From Pseudoalteromonas phenolica (lineage in GTDB: Bacteria; Pseudomonadota; Gammaproteobacteria; Enterobacterales; Alteromonadaceae), in contig NZ_PNEC01000013.1 in NCBI RefSeq assembly GCF_005886345.1, positions 1-64,000 of the forward strand: a DNA stretch of 64,000 nucleotides. Reading direction: 5' to 3'. Below are positions 35,933-43,878 of the stretch, in pieces. The translations under genes and the position numbers were made by a program. The notes below the pieces were generated by a model. The model was not told where the DNA came from, ran no database searches, and saw only the letters and a program-made list of their open reading frames with translations. Numbering within the stretch: the stretch's first letter is position 1; each line of letters starts with the position of its first letter.

Positions 35933-38017
35933 ATGTCTGTGCGAGAAACGTTTAAATTTTCTATTTTGTCTTTGGCTCTTTTAAGTTGCGTGAGCATCAG
36001 TTTTCAGGCCTTATCAAACGCCAATGATAAAGACATCGAAACCCTAGTCACCACCGCCAACCGCACACAAACCCAGCATTTAGACTTGATTGGTAACACC
36101 AATAAAATTACCAAACAAAGCATTGAGCAAAGTAACGCAGAGCATTTAAACCAATTGCTAAGCCAAGCATCTAGCACTTGGTTAAGTCGTGGTAACGGAC
36201 AAGAATCATTGTTATCAGTGCGTTCACCTGTTTTAACCGGCGCAGGCTCGTGTGCTGAGTTTTTAACGCTTGAAAATGGTATTAGCTTGCGCGCGCCAGG
36301 CTTTTGTAATGTAAACCAATTATTCGACACCCACTTTGAGCTTGCAGATAACATCGAAGTGGTGAAAGGCGCGAATTCATCTCGCTACGGCTCAAATGCC
36401 ATTCATGGCACTATCAATGTGTTTAGTCCAAGTTTATATGCAATGCCTATGGTGAGCGTAGAATTAGGTGAAGATAGCTTTTACCGTGTAAATGGCCTTT
36501 ACAGCCAGCAAACAGAAGCGCTCGATACTTTAATGGGCTTAACACTTACCTCCGATGGCGGCTTTCAAGATAGTTCGGGCTACGAACAACAAAAACTCTC
36601 ATTGGCGGCTTCGCACAGTTTAGGTGATTGGCAAACTACCCACAGAGTGACGCTGACCAATTTAGAGCAAGATACAGCGGGCTATTTGCAGCGTGGCGAA
36701 AACGCCTATCAAGATAAATTATTACTTCGCATTAATGACTTTCCAGATGCATATCGAAACAGTTTGTCGATGCGCTACGCCATGTTTAACACCTTAAATA
36801 CGCCAAATGCGGTCTGGCAGGTTAATCCATATTTACGCCATACCGACATGGACTTTTTAATGCACTTTTTACCGGGCACGCCTGTCGAAGAAAACGGCCA
36901 TTCGAGTATAGGTTTACAAGTACGTCGGGCAAGTCAACTGTCTGATATGTTCAGTTTAACGCTTGGCTCTGACATCGACATCTCTCGCGGCTTTTTAAAA
37001 CAAAACCAAGCTAACGACACCGAATCAAACTCTGCGTTTTTACGTGGCGTATTACCGAAAGGAAAGCACTATGATTATGACGTTGATGCGCTAAGTTTTG
37101 CCACTTACGCTCAGCTCGACGCCAAAATCACAGACGAACACAATGCCTTTGCCGCACTGCGTTACGATAACACCGACTACGATTATCAAAACAATTTAAG
37201 CACAGGTAATTTAAAAGACGATGGCACAGCCTGTGGCTTCGGGGGGTGTCGTTATACTCGCCCTGCAAGTCAAAGTAATCAATTTGACGATATCAGTTAT
37301 GCACTTGGCTACAGTTATAAAATTGATAAACAAACACGACTATTCGCCAAACATGATCGAAGCTTTAGAGCCCCCCATACCAGCGAATTATACCGCCTTC
37401 AGAACGGTCAGCTCACCAGCGATGTAAAAAGTGTCAAAGCCAGACAAACCGAAGTTGGTGTTCGATATGTAGATAAAGATCTATTTGCTGAGCTCTCAGT
37501 TTATCATTTAAAGAAAAAAGACGGCATTTACCAAGACGCCGACCGCCAATATTTAAATGGCCTCGATACCGAACACCAGGGCATTGAGTTTGCACTTAAT
37601 CGCCAAGTAACGCGTACCATCAGTACAAAGCTGGCCTTTAGCTATAGCGAGCACACTTATTTAAATAACCCTACTAATGGTGCGCAAATCAAAGGCAACG
37701 ACATAGATACCGCGCCCAAATTATTACTTAACCTGCAGATCAATTGGCAAGTTACACGAACTATTATGGCTCAGTTAGAACGCCAGCAAATAGACGACTA
37801 CTTTTTAGATGCTGCCAATACACAAAGCTATGCAGGCCATAAAATTTATAACCTGCGAGCAGATTGGCAGATCAATCCACAGTTAAGCGCGTCATTTTCA
37901 GTGATGAACCTCACTGACGAGCGCTACGCAGAGCGTGCCGATTTTGCCTTTGGCAATCATCGCTACTTTGTTGGTGAACCGAGAAACATGGGCTTAAAGT
38001 TAAAGTACGCTTTTTAA
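35933..38017 (+). CDS. TonB-dependent outer-membrane receptor
   Basis: A 694-aa receptor with signal peptide (about 28 residues), plug domain (about 40-150; DIETLVTTANRTQTQ start, TINVFSP end) and a 22-strand barrel. It closes with NLTDERYAERADFAFGNHRYFVGEPRNMGLKLKYAF, ending in the aromatic residue needed for outer-membrane insertion. AAAGGA precedes the ATG. Plug residues GAGSCAEFLTLENG and a second Cys (GFCNVNQ) may form a disulphide. The substrate is not evident; the divergent sugar dehydrogenase may be coincidental. Its promoter region is largely a MITE-like element. Confidence 0.92.
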   Translation: MSVRETFKFSILSLALLSCVSISFQALSNANDKDIETLVTTANRTQTQHLDLIGNTNKITKQSIEQSNAEHLNQLLSQASSTWLSRGNGQESLLSVRSPVLTGAGSCAEFLTLENGISLRAPGFCNVNQLFDTHFELADNIEVVKGANSSRYGSNAIHGTINVFSPSLYAMPMVSVELGEDSFYRVNGLYSQQTEALDTLMGLTLTSDGGFQDSSGYEQQKLSLAASHSLGDWQTTHRVTLTNLEQDTAGYLQRGENAYQDKLLLRINDFPDAYRNSLSMRYAMFNTLNTPNAVWQVNPYLRHTDMDFLMHFLPGTPVEENGHSSIGLQVRRASQLSDMFSLTLGSDIDISRGFLKQNQANDTESNSAFLRGVLPKGKHYDYDVDALSFATYAQLDAKITDEHNAFAALRYDNTDYDYQNNLSTGNLKDDGTACGFGGCRYTRPASQSNQFDDISYALGYSYKIDKQTRLFAKHDRSFRAPHTSELYRLQNGQLTSDVKSVKARQTEVGVRYVDKDLFAELSVYHLKKKDGIYQDADRQYLNGLDTEHQGIEFALNRQVTRTISTKLAFSYSEHTYLNNPTNGAQIKGNDIDTAPKLLLNLQINWQVTRTIMAQLERQQIDDYFLDAANTQSYAGHKIYNLRADWQINPQLSASFSVMNLTDERYAERADFAFGNHRYFVGEPRNMGLKLKYAF

Positions 38018-38134
38018 ATGACTAAACGACAATATTGATATTCAGTATTTAATTAAAGCGTACCCAATTTGACAAACCCACACGCTTTACTAGACTTTTA
38101 ATTAGATAAAGCAAGTGCTTTCATGCACAACCTC

Positions 38135-38166
38135 AAATAACCGCGCCCCACGCGGTTATTTTTTTG
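38135..38166 (+). terminator. Terminator after the TonB-dependent receptor
   Basis: An 11-bp stem AAATAACCGCG / CGCGGTTATTT with loop CCCCA, then a T-run to 38165. It ends only about 26 nt before the degenerate first CRISPR repeat, which leaves no room for a conventional leader on that side. Confidence 0.92.
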
Positions 38167-38191
38167 CCTTTTAAAAGAGGGTATAAAGGCC

Positions 38192-38658
38192 CTTTCCATG
38201 TTTTAACCGTTAAGATAGGCTATGAAGCAGGGGGCCTAGGTTTGACTCATGAACTGTTCAATGTTTCAGTAGCTGATTTGTTGCGATAGGCTATGAAGCA
38301 GTGCCATGCTTTAGCTGAAAAATTCTAAAGGCGGTTTCAGTAGCTGATTTGTTGCGATAGGCTATGAAGCTTGAAGTTCAAAGTCAAAGTGCTAAAAGAT
38401 GGCCGTTTCAGTAGCTGATTTGTTGCGATAGGCTATGAAGCACCGATAAGGACTAATAATGACCGAGTTTCTGGTGTTTCAGTAGCTGATTTGTTGCGAT
38501 AGGCTATGAAGCCCTTTTCTTTGGTGGTCATCTTGTATCAATCAGAGGTTTCAGTAGCTGATTTGTTGCGATAGGCTATGAAGCTTACCAACTACTTTGC
38601 TTATCCGACCATTAAGCGCATGTTTCAGTAGCTGATTTGTTGCGATAGGCTATGAAGC
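38192..38658 (+). CRISPR. Type II-B CRISPR array: six perfect repeats, one degenerate, six spacers
   Basis: Perfect 37-nt repeats (start GTTTCAGTAGCTGATTTG, end GATAGGCTATGAAGC) at 38263, 38334, 38405, 38476, 38548 and 38622. A degenerate copy at 38192-38228 keeps the last 15 nt and parts of the start. Spacers are 34, 34, 34, 34, 35 and 37 nt. The GTTTCAGT start matches the crRNA-sense Francisella novicida II-B repeat, and the tracrRNA anti-repeat pairs with plus-strand repeats, so crRNA is read on the plus strand, opposite cas9. The last repeat abuts the cas1 remnant. No spacer matched another part of the window by eye. Confidence 0.98.
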
Positions 38659-38834
38659 CGCGCACAGGCACTAAGCAAATTTGACGACACACTCACACCA
38701 TTTTTTTGAATAGATAGGGTATTTATTTTTCTCAGTGGGATATGCTTTTCAGGGTTGTCTCCTTCTCTTATCACTAAGCGCTCAGAGGTAATCCCCAACG
38801 AACGACCATGCTCTTGAATTACAACGTGTTGCAT
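38625..38834 (-). pseudogene. cas1: cas1 5' remnant fused to the CRISPR array
   Basis: The first ~58 codons of Cas1: QEHGRSLGITSERLVIREG, then HIPLRKINTLSIQKNGVSVSSNLLSACA, which is the N-terminal beta domain of Cas1. The start has a strong AAGGAGG site. After SACA(R) the frame runs straight into the reverse complement of the last CRISPR repeat (LHSLSQQISY) and stops. True cas1 sequence therefore ends at 38659, the first base beyond the repeat. The helical catalytic domain with the Glu/His/Asp site is gone, as are cas2 and cas4, which follow cas1 in II-B operons. The product cannot integrate spacers. Confidence 0.85.
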
Positions 38835-38859
38835 CCTGCCTCCTTGTTGAAATTTTTAC

Positions 38860-38886
38860 TTGCGTTAACTCATTGATTTATGTAAT
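38860..38886 (+). promoter_or_regulatory. Candidate tracrRNA promoter
   Basis: TTGCGT at 38860-38865 and TGTAAT at 38881-38886, spaced 15 nt, would start RNA near 38893, just before the anti-repeat. The spacing is short, so the -35 assignment is tentative. Confidence 0.4.
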
Positions 38887-38892
38887 TTAGGT

Positions 38893-39005
38893 CTTGCAAC
38901 AAATCAGCTGTAAAGCTGGAATCACTTTACAGTCAATTATGGATCAAGCTCTGTATCGCACACCTTGAGTCACAAAAAGCGCCTTTCGGCGCTTTTTGTG
39001 TTTTT
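38893..39005 (+). ncRNA. tracrRNA of the type II-B Cas9 system
   Basis: GCAACAAATCAGCT at 38896-38909 is a perfect 14-nt complement of repeat positions 9-22. It is followed by GTAAAGCTGGAATC, where CTG can pair with CAG at the start of the crRNA repeat, then CACTTTACAGT, CTCTGTA and CACACCTTGA blocks. These occur in the same order in the F. novicida tracrRNA as I recall it (AATCATTTAAAAGT, CTCTGTTTG, ACACGTCTGA). The RNA ends in a strong terminator at 38974-39005. It lies in the cas9-cas1 gap and is antisense to the operon. The exact 5' end is estimated. Confidence 0.88.
38974..39005. terminator. Terminator of tracrRNA, probably also of cas9
   Basis: Stem AAAAAGCGCC / GGCGCTTTTT with loop TTTC, followed by GTGTTTTT on the plus strand. 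On the minus strand the hairpin is flanked by a T-run as well and lies directly after the cas9 stop codon, so it may also end the cas9 transcript before the cas1 remnant. Confidence 0.92.
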
Positions 39006-42000
39006 AGCCCTCACTATTTTGTTTGGCTAGTAACTTAGCTATATGTTCTGCTTTAACAGGTAGGCCTATAGTCAGTGCTGCTTCTGTGTGTAGCAGTTTT
39101 AAGCTTTTGTTTCTTTCTGCTCGAATAGCTGTTTTAAGTACACTTTTGAGCGTGTCAGTAATTACTGCACACTTTTCGTCGTCGTACTTATCAAAACCTA
39201 GGCTCGTTCTTTTCTTCCAAGCATCAGCTTCAACAGCTCGCTTTAGTAACAAGTTTTGTTCAAACCAAGTCTTACACACTCCACTAATGTTAATTTGCGT
39301 ATTACTAGGCACTTTTATACTTAGCTGCTCTAAGTTTAGCTTTAATGCATCTGCCTTATTTTCATCGATTAGGGTTTTGACCTTAATATGCGTGCCTTTG
39401 TAGTTGGTCTTTTCTTCAAGCTCAACCACGTACCCTTTAGTTAAAACTGAGCTTTCAAAAGCGACTAAATTTGGTGAATTAAGCATAATATGCATGCTCT
39501 GCGCTTTGGGCACATCATTATTATTGAATGGATATAGCGTAAATTTATCTCGCTTGAATTGCAGTGCAACATTGCCTCTTGCAACGGTTTCATTAAACAT
39601 AGTGTAATTACGTACTGGGCTATGTTTATTACGCTCAACTGATTGACCTAGAAATGCTTGGCAATAATTTTGCCACTGATTTAGCTGTTCAGCTTCGATG
39701 ACAAATTGGCCTTGATTGACTTTGGCACTCCCACCACAAATGGCTTGCCAGCCAGCATAAAAGTGCTGCCATTTTTTCATCAGAGGATTGCTACTTTTTA
39801 GCTTATCAATAATGCTTGGGGCAGCTTGAAGTGCTGCTTTATTAGTATAGTAAAACAGCTGACCATCACCTTTACCAAATAACCATTTTACTGCTTTATA
39901 TTCATCTGACTTTTTATCAAATTTAGTTTGTTTAGCAGCACTTAACACTCTAAACATCAAACTCAAAATAGCCTGAAGATTAGGTACATAAAATTCAACC
40001 GCTTGTTTTTGTTTTAGCTGGTAATACTGGTTCGTTGTTAACCATTCCAACATAGCCGTGGTTTTATCGACCACCTTAGTTGTAGCGCGCACAAACTCTT
40101 GGTGGCCGTTTTGCTCGTGATAATAGCCTTTAACCACTTGATTATTATCAATTGCTAGGTCATAGAATCTGATACCTAAGGCATTTTCACCAAAAATACG
40201 GCGGGAGATGACCGTATGAGGTTTGCTGGTTAAACCTTGCTGCTTAATTTTAGTCGCTAGACTTGTTGGTTTAACACTGACCTCAGGTGCGAGTTGTTCA
40301 GCCTTTATAGCTAGCATATTAAAATTACTAGCTTGGTATTCTCCCGTTTGTTTATCTATTTTAGGCCATACTGAAGTGTCACCTACATCAACGGCTAACG
40401 CCCCTTCGCCTTGATGTTGCTCTACAGCCAATGCCATTGCACACATGGCATCTATTACATGGCTATATGGCACTTGGCTATGGCCTTTTTGCTTGTTAAA
40501 CGGAGTTAAATCCCACTCTGTATTAGCGAAGGTTTGCGTTAAAGTACGGCGCAAGCTGGTTGTAGAGAGTTCGTCTTGACTGTTAGCTGAGTATTCAAAG
40601 TAGTCAAAATGTAATAGGTTTTCACACTGTATCACCTTGGCTTTTTGCCAGAATATATCTGCCAGTAACTGTGCCATAAAACGCTGAGTGCCGTTTACTC
40701 TGCTTTTACTACTATGCTGTATAGCGCTAATTACTGCTTGCTTTAGTTCGTCTGTGTTTTCTAAAAACAATGTATGTCTAAATGCTGTTTGTTGTATCTC
40801 TGTGAGTGCAATGAATTGTTTGTACTGCTCAAACACAAACTGTTTTTTATTTGCATCCCAAAGCGTTGTATATAGATGCGCTTTGATCTGCTCAACATTT
40901 GCAGTGTCAAACTGCGCTTGTAAGTACGCTTTGCTTAAATCTTCAAAATGTAAAATACGATCTTGTTTTACCTTGCGATTCCCTACAGTGCTTGCTGCAA
41001 TTAGATTTGCTTCGTCATTTAACACACCGTATGCACCTGAACGGGGAATAATATGATCTATATCAGCCTGATTTAAACTAAGTGCATCACCTGTGTATGG
41101 GCAAAGCTGTTTGCCAGCATCAAAAATACGGGTTTGTTTTTGCTCAAAGTATCTTTCGTCTTCAGGCGGTCGCTGCTGTTTATTTTTGCCTTGCCCTTTT
41201 AACGCGTGTAAATGGGCACTAAAATCAAAACGGTTTTGTTCTAAAATCAAAGGTATATCGACTTTGTGGCCTTGTTTTAAATGATGTTCTAATTCGGGCC
41301 ATAAACGATTAACAATATGGTGGGCTTGGTGGTTTAACAATCGTTTTAAACCACCATCAATCAAACGCAAACTCATGGTTGATAAACGAGAAGCCTGCGC
41401 TACGCCTTGATTCATTTGCATTCTTGCTGCATTGTCTGCACTGCAAACAGGGCAAGTTTTCGCGAAGCCACTGCGCTCAACATTAAACAATAAACTATGT
41501 AACTGCGCGAATGTAAACAAGCTCTTATTACGTTCGAAAAAATAATCTTGCTGTATTTTGTTTGTAAAAAAGTGCTCAGCTAATTTTTGTGTTAGCACTT
41601 TTGCTTTATCAGCCAATGATTGAAGTTTTGATTCTGTCGCAATGGCTGCTTTTAGATCTATACCATAATCTTTTTGCGCTTTATGTGCATTTTTCGCCAC
41701 TCCAACAATGCCTTTCGCAGAACCCTTAATTTCTGTTGCTAGCTGTTCTAACAATACAGCTTCATTGCTACCATTAAGTACCTGAAACTTGTTTTGTTCT
41801 AGCCCTAACAATTGCAATACATCGGTCAAAGCTTGGTGCTTTAGCTGTTTAGGTTTATGTTGGCAAATCTGAAAGAGCTGATCTCTGCTTTGCCATTTAT
41901 TCAACTCAGAGTTTTGTGAGTTATCGCGATGAATAAAATAGCGACCTTGTTTAGTTCTTCGTCGAGCCTGATAGTATTTGTTTATTAGATGCCAAAAACT

Positions 42001-43476
42001 GCCCTCCTCAGGGTTGCTATTACATGCAAGTTTTAAAGTATCAGGTAACTGGCTTTGTGCTAACAAATTTGTAAGGCTTGCTTGTACCTTCTTTGTCTCT
42101 TTGCTGTTTCGCTTTAATTGATTAATTTGTTTTAACTTGCCCCAAATTTCACTAAGTTTATAAGGGCATGTTTTAACACTGGCATCAAATACAAACTGCA
42201 ATGTTCGAGCCTGCAATTCGAGCAAACCATTTTGTTTTTCTATCTCTACTAGAATATTGCCTTCTTTGCTGGTCTTACAGCGTAACTTAGTTTGATATTG
42301 CTCAACCGCTTGCTGAGTTTGCTCGCAACCATTTGCAAGCAACTGAAGCCAATTTTGCCATGCAGGATATTGATTATTTAAGGTTTGAGCATTGAGTATC
42401 AACGTTTGGCAATAAGGCGGTTTTCGGTTGCTGTGTGACTCGTATGGCGCAATGGTATGCTCAGGGCTGGTTTGCAATAAAAACTGCAATATTTGGTTAG
42501 GATTTGTTTTTATGTGGCTTTTAAGGGTTTGCTTAAACTGCTTTCTTTCTGCCGTGTTTGCATCAGAGCCTTGCCAAAGCTTTAATACCCAATGACTTAC
42601 ATATTTGGCAAGTGTGGCATCAACTTGTTCTGAAGTAGTTGAGTCATTCAGGGCTTTATGAATACGATTGAGCAGCTTTAAGTCAAAGTTGTTCACATGG
42701 CAAAGCAGCTGCCAAAATACATTAACAAACTCACCTTGTTTAAAACCTTTTGCGTGCTTTAGCGCGTTATAAAGTTTTTTGAATTGCTTATCTTTGCTCT
42801 TCGCCATTTCTTCAATATCATGGCGCACCGCGTCAAAATAATCCCGACGATGCTTAGCTCCCGAAGTTTGCTCTTTAATTTTTTCTTGCTTTAACTCTTT
42901 CGTCACTTTTAAAAGTGCAGCAGCAGGAGAGTTTTTCTTTGGCTTTTCTATGCACTCTAAGTGCTGTTGTAATTCCTCTAACTCAAAAGCTTGTAACTGT
43001 AATAAGCTCTCTGCCACTTCTGAGAAGTCTAATTGCTCAAGCACTGATGACGCATTTTGCTCAATCAAAAAAGTTTGTAATGCAATCCAGTCTTCTTGCT
43101 CGAACTGTTCTAGTGTTTCAAAATCTATTTGAGACTCATGATAATTATAACCACGACGATTTAGAAAATGATTAATTGCTTCTGTATGACCTTGTGTTTG
43201 AAAACGATAAACACGCTCAAGTAGAAATAAAAATAACTTCTTCGCTTGCTTTCTGCGTTTACGACAACGAATTGAATGCCGCGTGGCTGTTCTATTAGTT
43301 TGTAGAAATTGATAACCGCCCTGCTTAGTCTCTGGCACTTGGGCTACAAAGGCGTTTTTTGTAACTTGATTAGCGTTAATAAAGCTTTCAAGTTTAGTAC
43401 CCGCTGCATAACTTAAATTAAACACGCCGGTATTTTTTGCGCCAAGATCTAGCGCGATAGGATAAAGCCACTTCAT
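39004..43476 (-). CDS. cas9: Cas9, type II-B (Francisella-like)
   Basis: RNA-guided DNA endonuclease of 1490 aa (FnCas9 is 1629). RuvC-I YPIALDLGAKNTGVF has D10. An Arg-rich bridge helix spans residues 62-90 (NRTATRHSIRCRKRRKQAKK). RuvC-II has E667 in NVERSGFAKTCPVCSADNAARM, and this CxxC segment is shared with FnCas9. HNH has H808 in DIDHIIPRSGAYGVLNDEANLI. RuvC-III has H1006 and D1009 in SHVIDAMCAMAL. Further FnCas9-like blocks are RKPPYCQTLILN, NGTQRFMAQLLA and TLWDANKKQFVF. All catalytic residues are present and the frame is unbroken, so it should be active. AAGGAAT precedes the ATG. Only an array, tracrRNA and a cas1 stump accompany it. Confidence 0.97.
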   Translation of the reverse strand: MKWLYPIALDLGAKNTGVFNLSYAAGTKLESFINANQVTKNAFVAQVPETKQGGYQFLQTNRTATRHSIRCRKRRKQAKKLFLFLLERVYRFQTQGHTEAINHFLNRRGYNYHESQIDFETLEQFEQEDWIALQTFLIEQNASSVLEQLDFSEVAESLLQLQAFELEELQQHLECIEKPKKNSPAAALLKVTKELKQEKIKEQTSGAKHRRDYFDAVRHDIEEMAKSKDKQFKKLYNALKHAKGFKQGEFVNVFWQLLCHVNNFDLKLLNRIHKALNDSTTSEQVDATLAKYVSHWVLKLWQGSDANTAERKQFKQTLKSHIKTNPNQILQFLLQTSPEHTIAPYESHSNRKPPYCQTLILNAQTLNNQYPAWQNWLQLLANGCEQTQQAVEQYQTKLRCKTSKEGNILVEIEKQNGLLELQARTLQFVFDASVKTCPYKLSEIWGKLKQINQLKRNSKETKKVQASLTNLLAQSQLPDTLKLACNSNPEEGSFWHLINKYYQARRRTKQGRYFIHRDNSQNSELNKWQSRDQLFQICQHKPKQLKHQALTDVLQLLGLEQNKFQVLNGSNEAVLLEQLATEIKGSAKGIVGVAKNAHKAQKDYGIDLKAAIATESKLQSLADKAKVLTQKLAEHFFTNKIQQDYFFERNKSLFTFAQLHSLLFNVERSGFAKTCPVCSADNAARMQMNQGVAQASRLSTMSLRLIDGGLKRLLNHQAHHIVNRLWPELEHHLKQGHKVDIPLILEQNRFDFSAHLHALKGQGKNKQQRPPEDERYFEQKQTRIFDAGKQLCPYTGDALSLNQADIDHIIPRSGAYGVLNDEANLIAASTVGNRKVKQDRILHFEDLSKAYLQAQFDTANVEQIKAHLYTTLWDANKKQFVFEQYKQFIALTEIQQTAFRHTLFLENTDELKQAVISAIQHSSKSRVNGTQRFMAQLLADIFWQKAKVIQCENLLHFDYFEYSANSQDELSTTSLRRTLTQTFANTEWDLTPFNKQKGHSQVPYSHVIDAMCAMALAVEQHQGEGALAVDVGDTSVWPKIDKQTGEYQASNFNMLAIKAEQLAPEVSVKPTSLATKIKQQGLTSKPHTVISRRIFGENALGIRFYDLAIDNNQVVKGYYHEQNGHQEFVRATTKVVDKTTAMLEWLTTNQYYQLKQKQAVEFYVPNLQAILSLMFRVLSAAKQTKFDKKSDEYKAVKWLFGKGDGQLFYYTNKAALQAAPSIIDKLKSSNPLMKKWQHFYAGWQAICGGSAKVNQGQFVIEAEQLNQWQNYCQAFLGQSVERNKHSPVRNYTMFNETVARGNVALQFKRDKFTLYPFNNNDVPKAQSMHIMLNSPNLVAFESSVLTKGYVVELEEKTNYKGTHIKVKTLIDENKADALKLNLEQLSIKVPSNTQINISGVCKTWFEQNLLLKRAVEADAWKKRTSLGFDKYDDEKCAVITDTLKSVLKTAIRAERNKSLKLLHTEAALTIGLPVKAEHIAKLLAKQNSEG

Positions 43477-43601
43477 TAAACTATTCCTTATTATTGAGCT
43501 GTAAATCCAATTTTTTCACTGCTCGATTTTAAATTCGTTTTTGTTTACCTTACCCAAGCAGTTGCTTTGTAACAATAAAAAGGCGTTTAATTGTTGATCT
43601 G

Positions 43602-43627
43602 AACACATTACAGCAGATTACAGTGTT
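43602..43627. promoter_or_regulatory. Operator-like repeat upstream of cas9
   Basis: AACAC and GTGTT ends enclose two direct ATTACAG units separated by CAG. It lies 126 nt upstream of the cas9 start. It may be a regulator site; no known motif was matched. Confidence 0.3.
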
Positions 43628-43701
43628 AGTTTGTAAAGGGGCTTTACGGTTTTTAGTAAAGTAATACTTGAGTGTTTGAGCTACTTTGCGCGGGGTAAAT
43701 T

Positions 43702-43835
43702 GCGCGATGTAAAATCGCGCCTACAGGGTTTGCTTCTATGAGAAGGTCAATTATAAGATGTAAAATTGCAACTTATAGCTTAGGCCTGAAAAATAACACC
43801 AAATGTATTGTCGCCGTAAACGACGACCTACAAGG
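43702..43835. repeat. GTAAA-loop hairpin repeats (REP-like)
   Basis: GCGCGAT GTAAA ATCGCGC then CCTACAGGG at 43702-43729; a weaker TATAAG...CTTATA unit with GATGTAAAATTGC at 43752-43778; and GTCG-CCGTAAA-CGAC then GACCTACAAGGG at 43810-43835. The common plan is stem, GTAAA loop, stem, CTAC. The same plan is seen at 34114-34135. Confidence 0.65.
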
Positions 43836-43878
43836 GTATAAGTTTCGGATTGAATATAGTGTTCAGAAAATATTAAAG

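Larger units (their letters stand above)
43477..43878. other. Upstream region of cas9 with hairpin repeats
   Basis: 402 nt without a gene. It carries an AT-rich cas9 leader, an inverted/direct repeat AACACATTACAG..ATTACAGTGTT at 43602-43627, a TGTAAAGGGGCTTTAC element at 43632-43647, and three GTAAA-loop hairpins between 43702 and 43835. No confident promoter was chosen. Confidence 0.55.

Noticed and set aside
38192..38228. The degenerate repeat as a scaRNA gene
   Set aside because: F. novicida scaRNA does share repeat-like sequence, but no promoter, terminator or target complementarity could be shown here. A decayed terminal repeat is the simpler reading.
38625..38834. A functional short 69-aa protein
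   Set aside because: The last ~11 residues are translated CRISPR repeat and the rest is only the N-terminal part of Cas1, so it is annotated as a remnant.
42915..43175. Plus-strand ORFs within cas9 as accessory genes or anti-CRISPRs
   Set aside because: Their Ser/Cys-rich composition and lack of ribosome sites mark them as antisense shadows of cas9.
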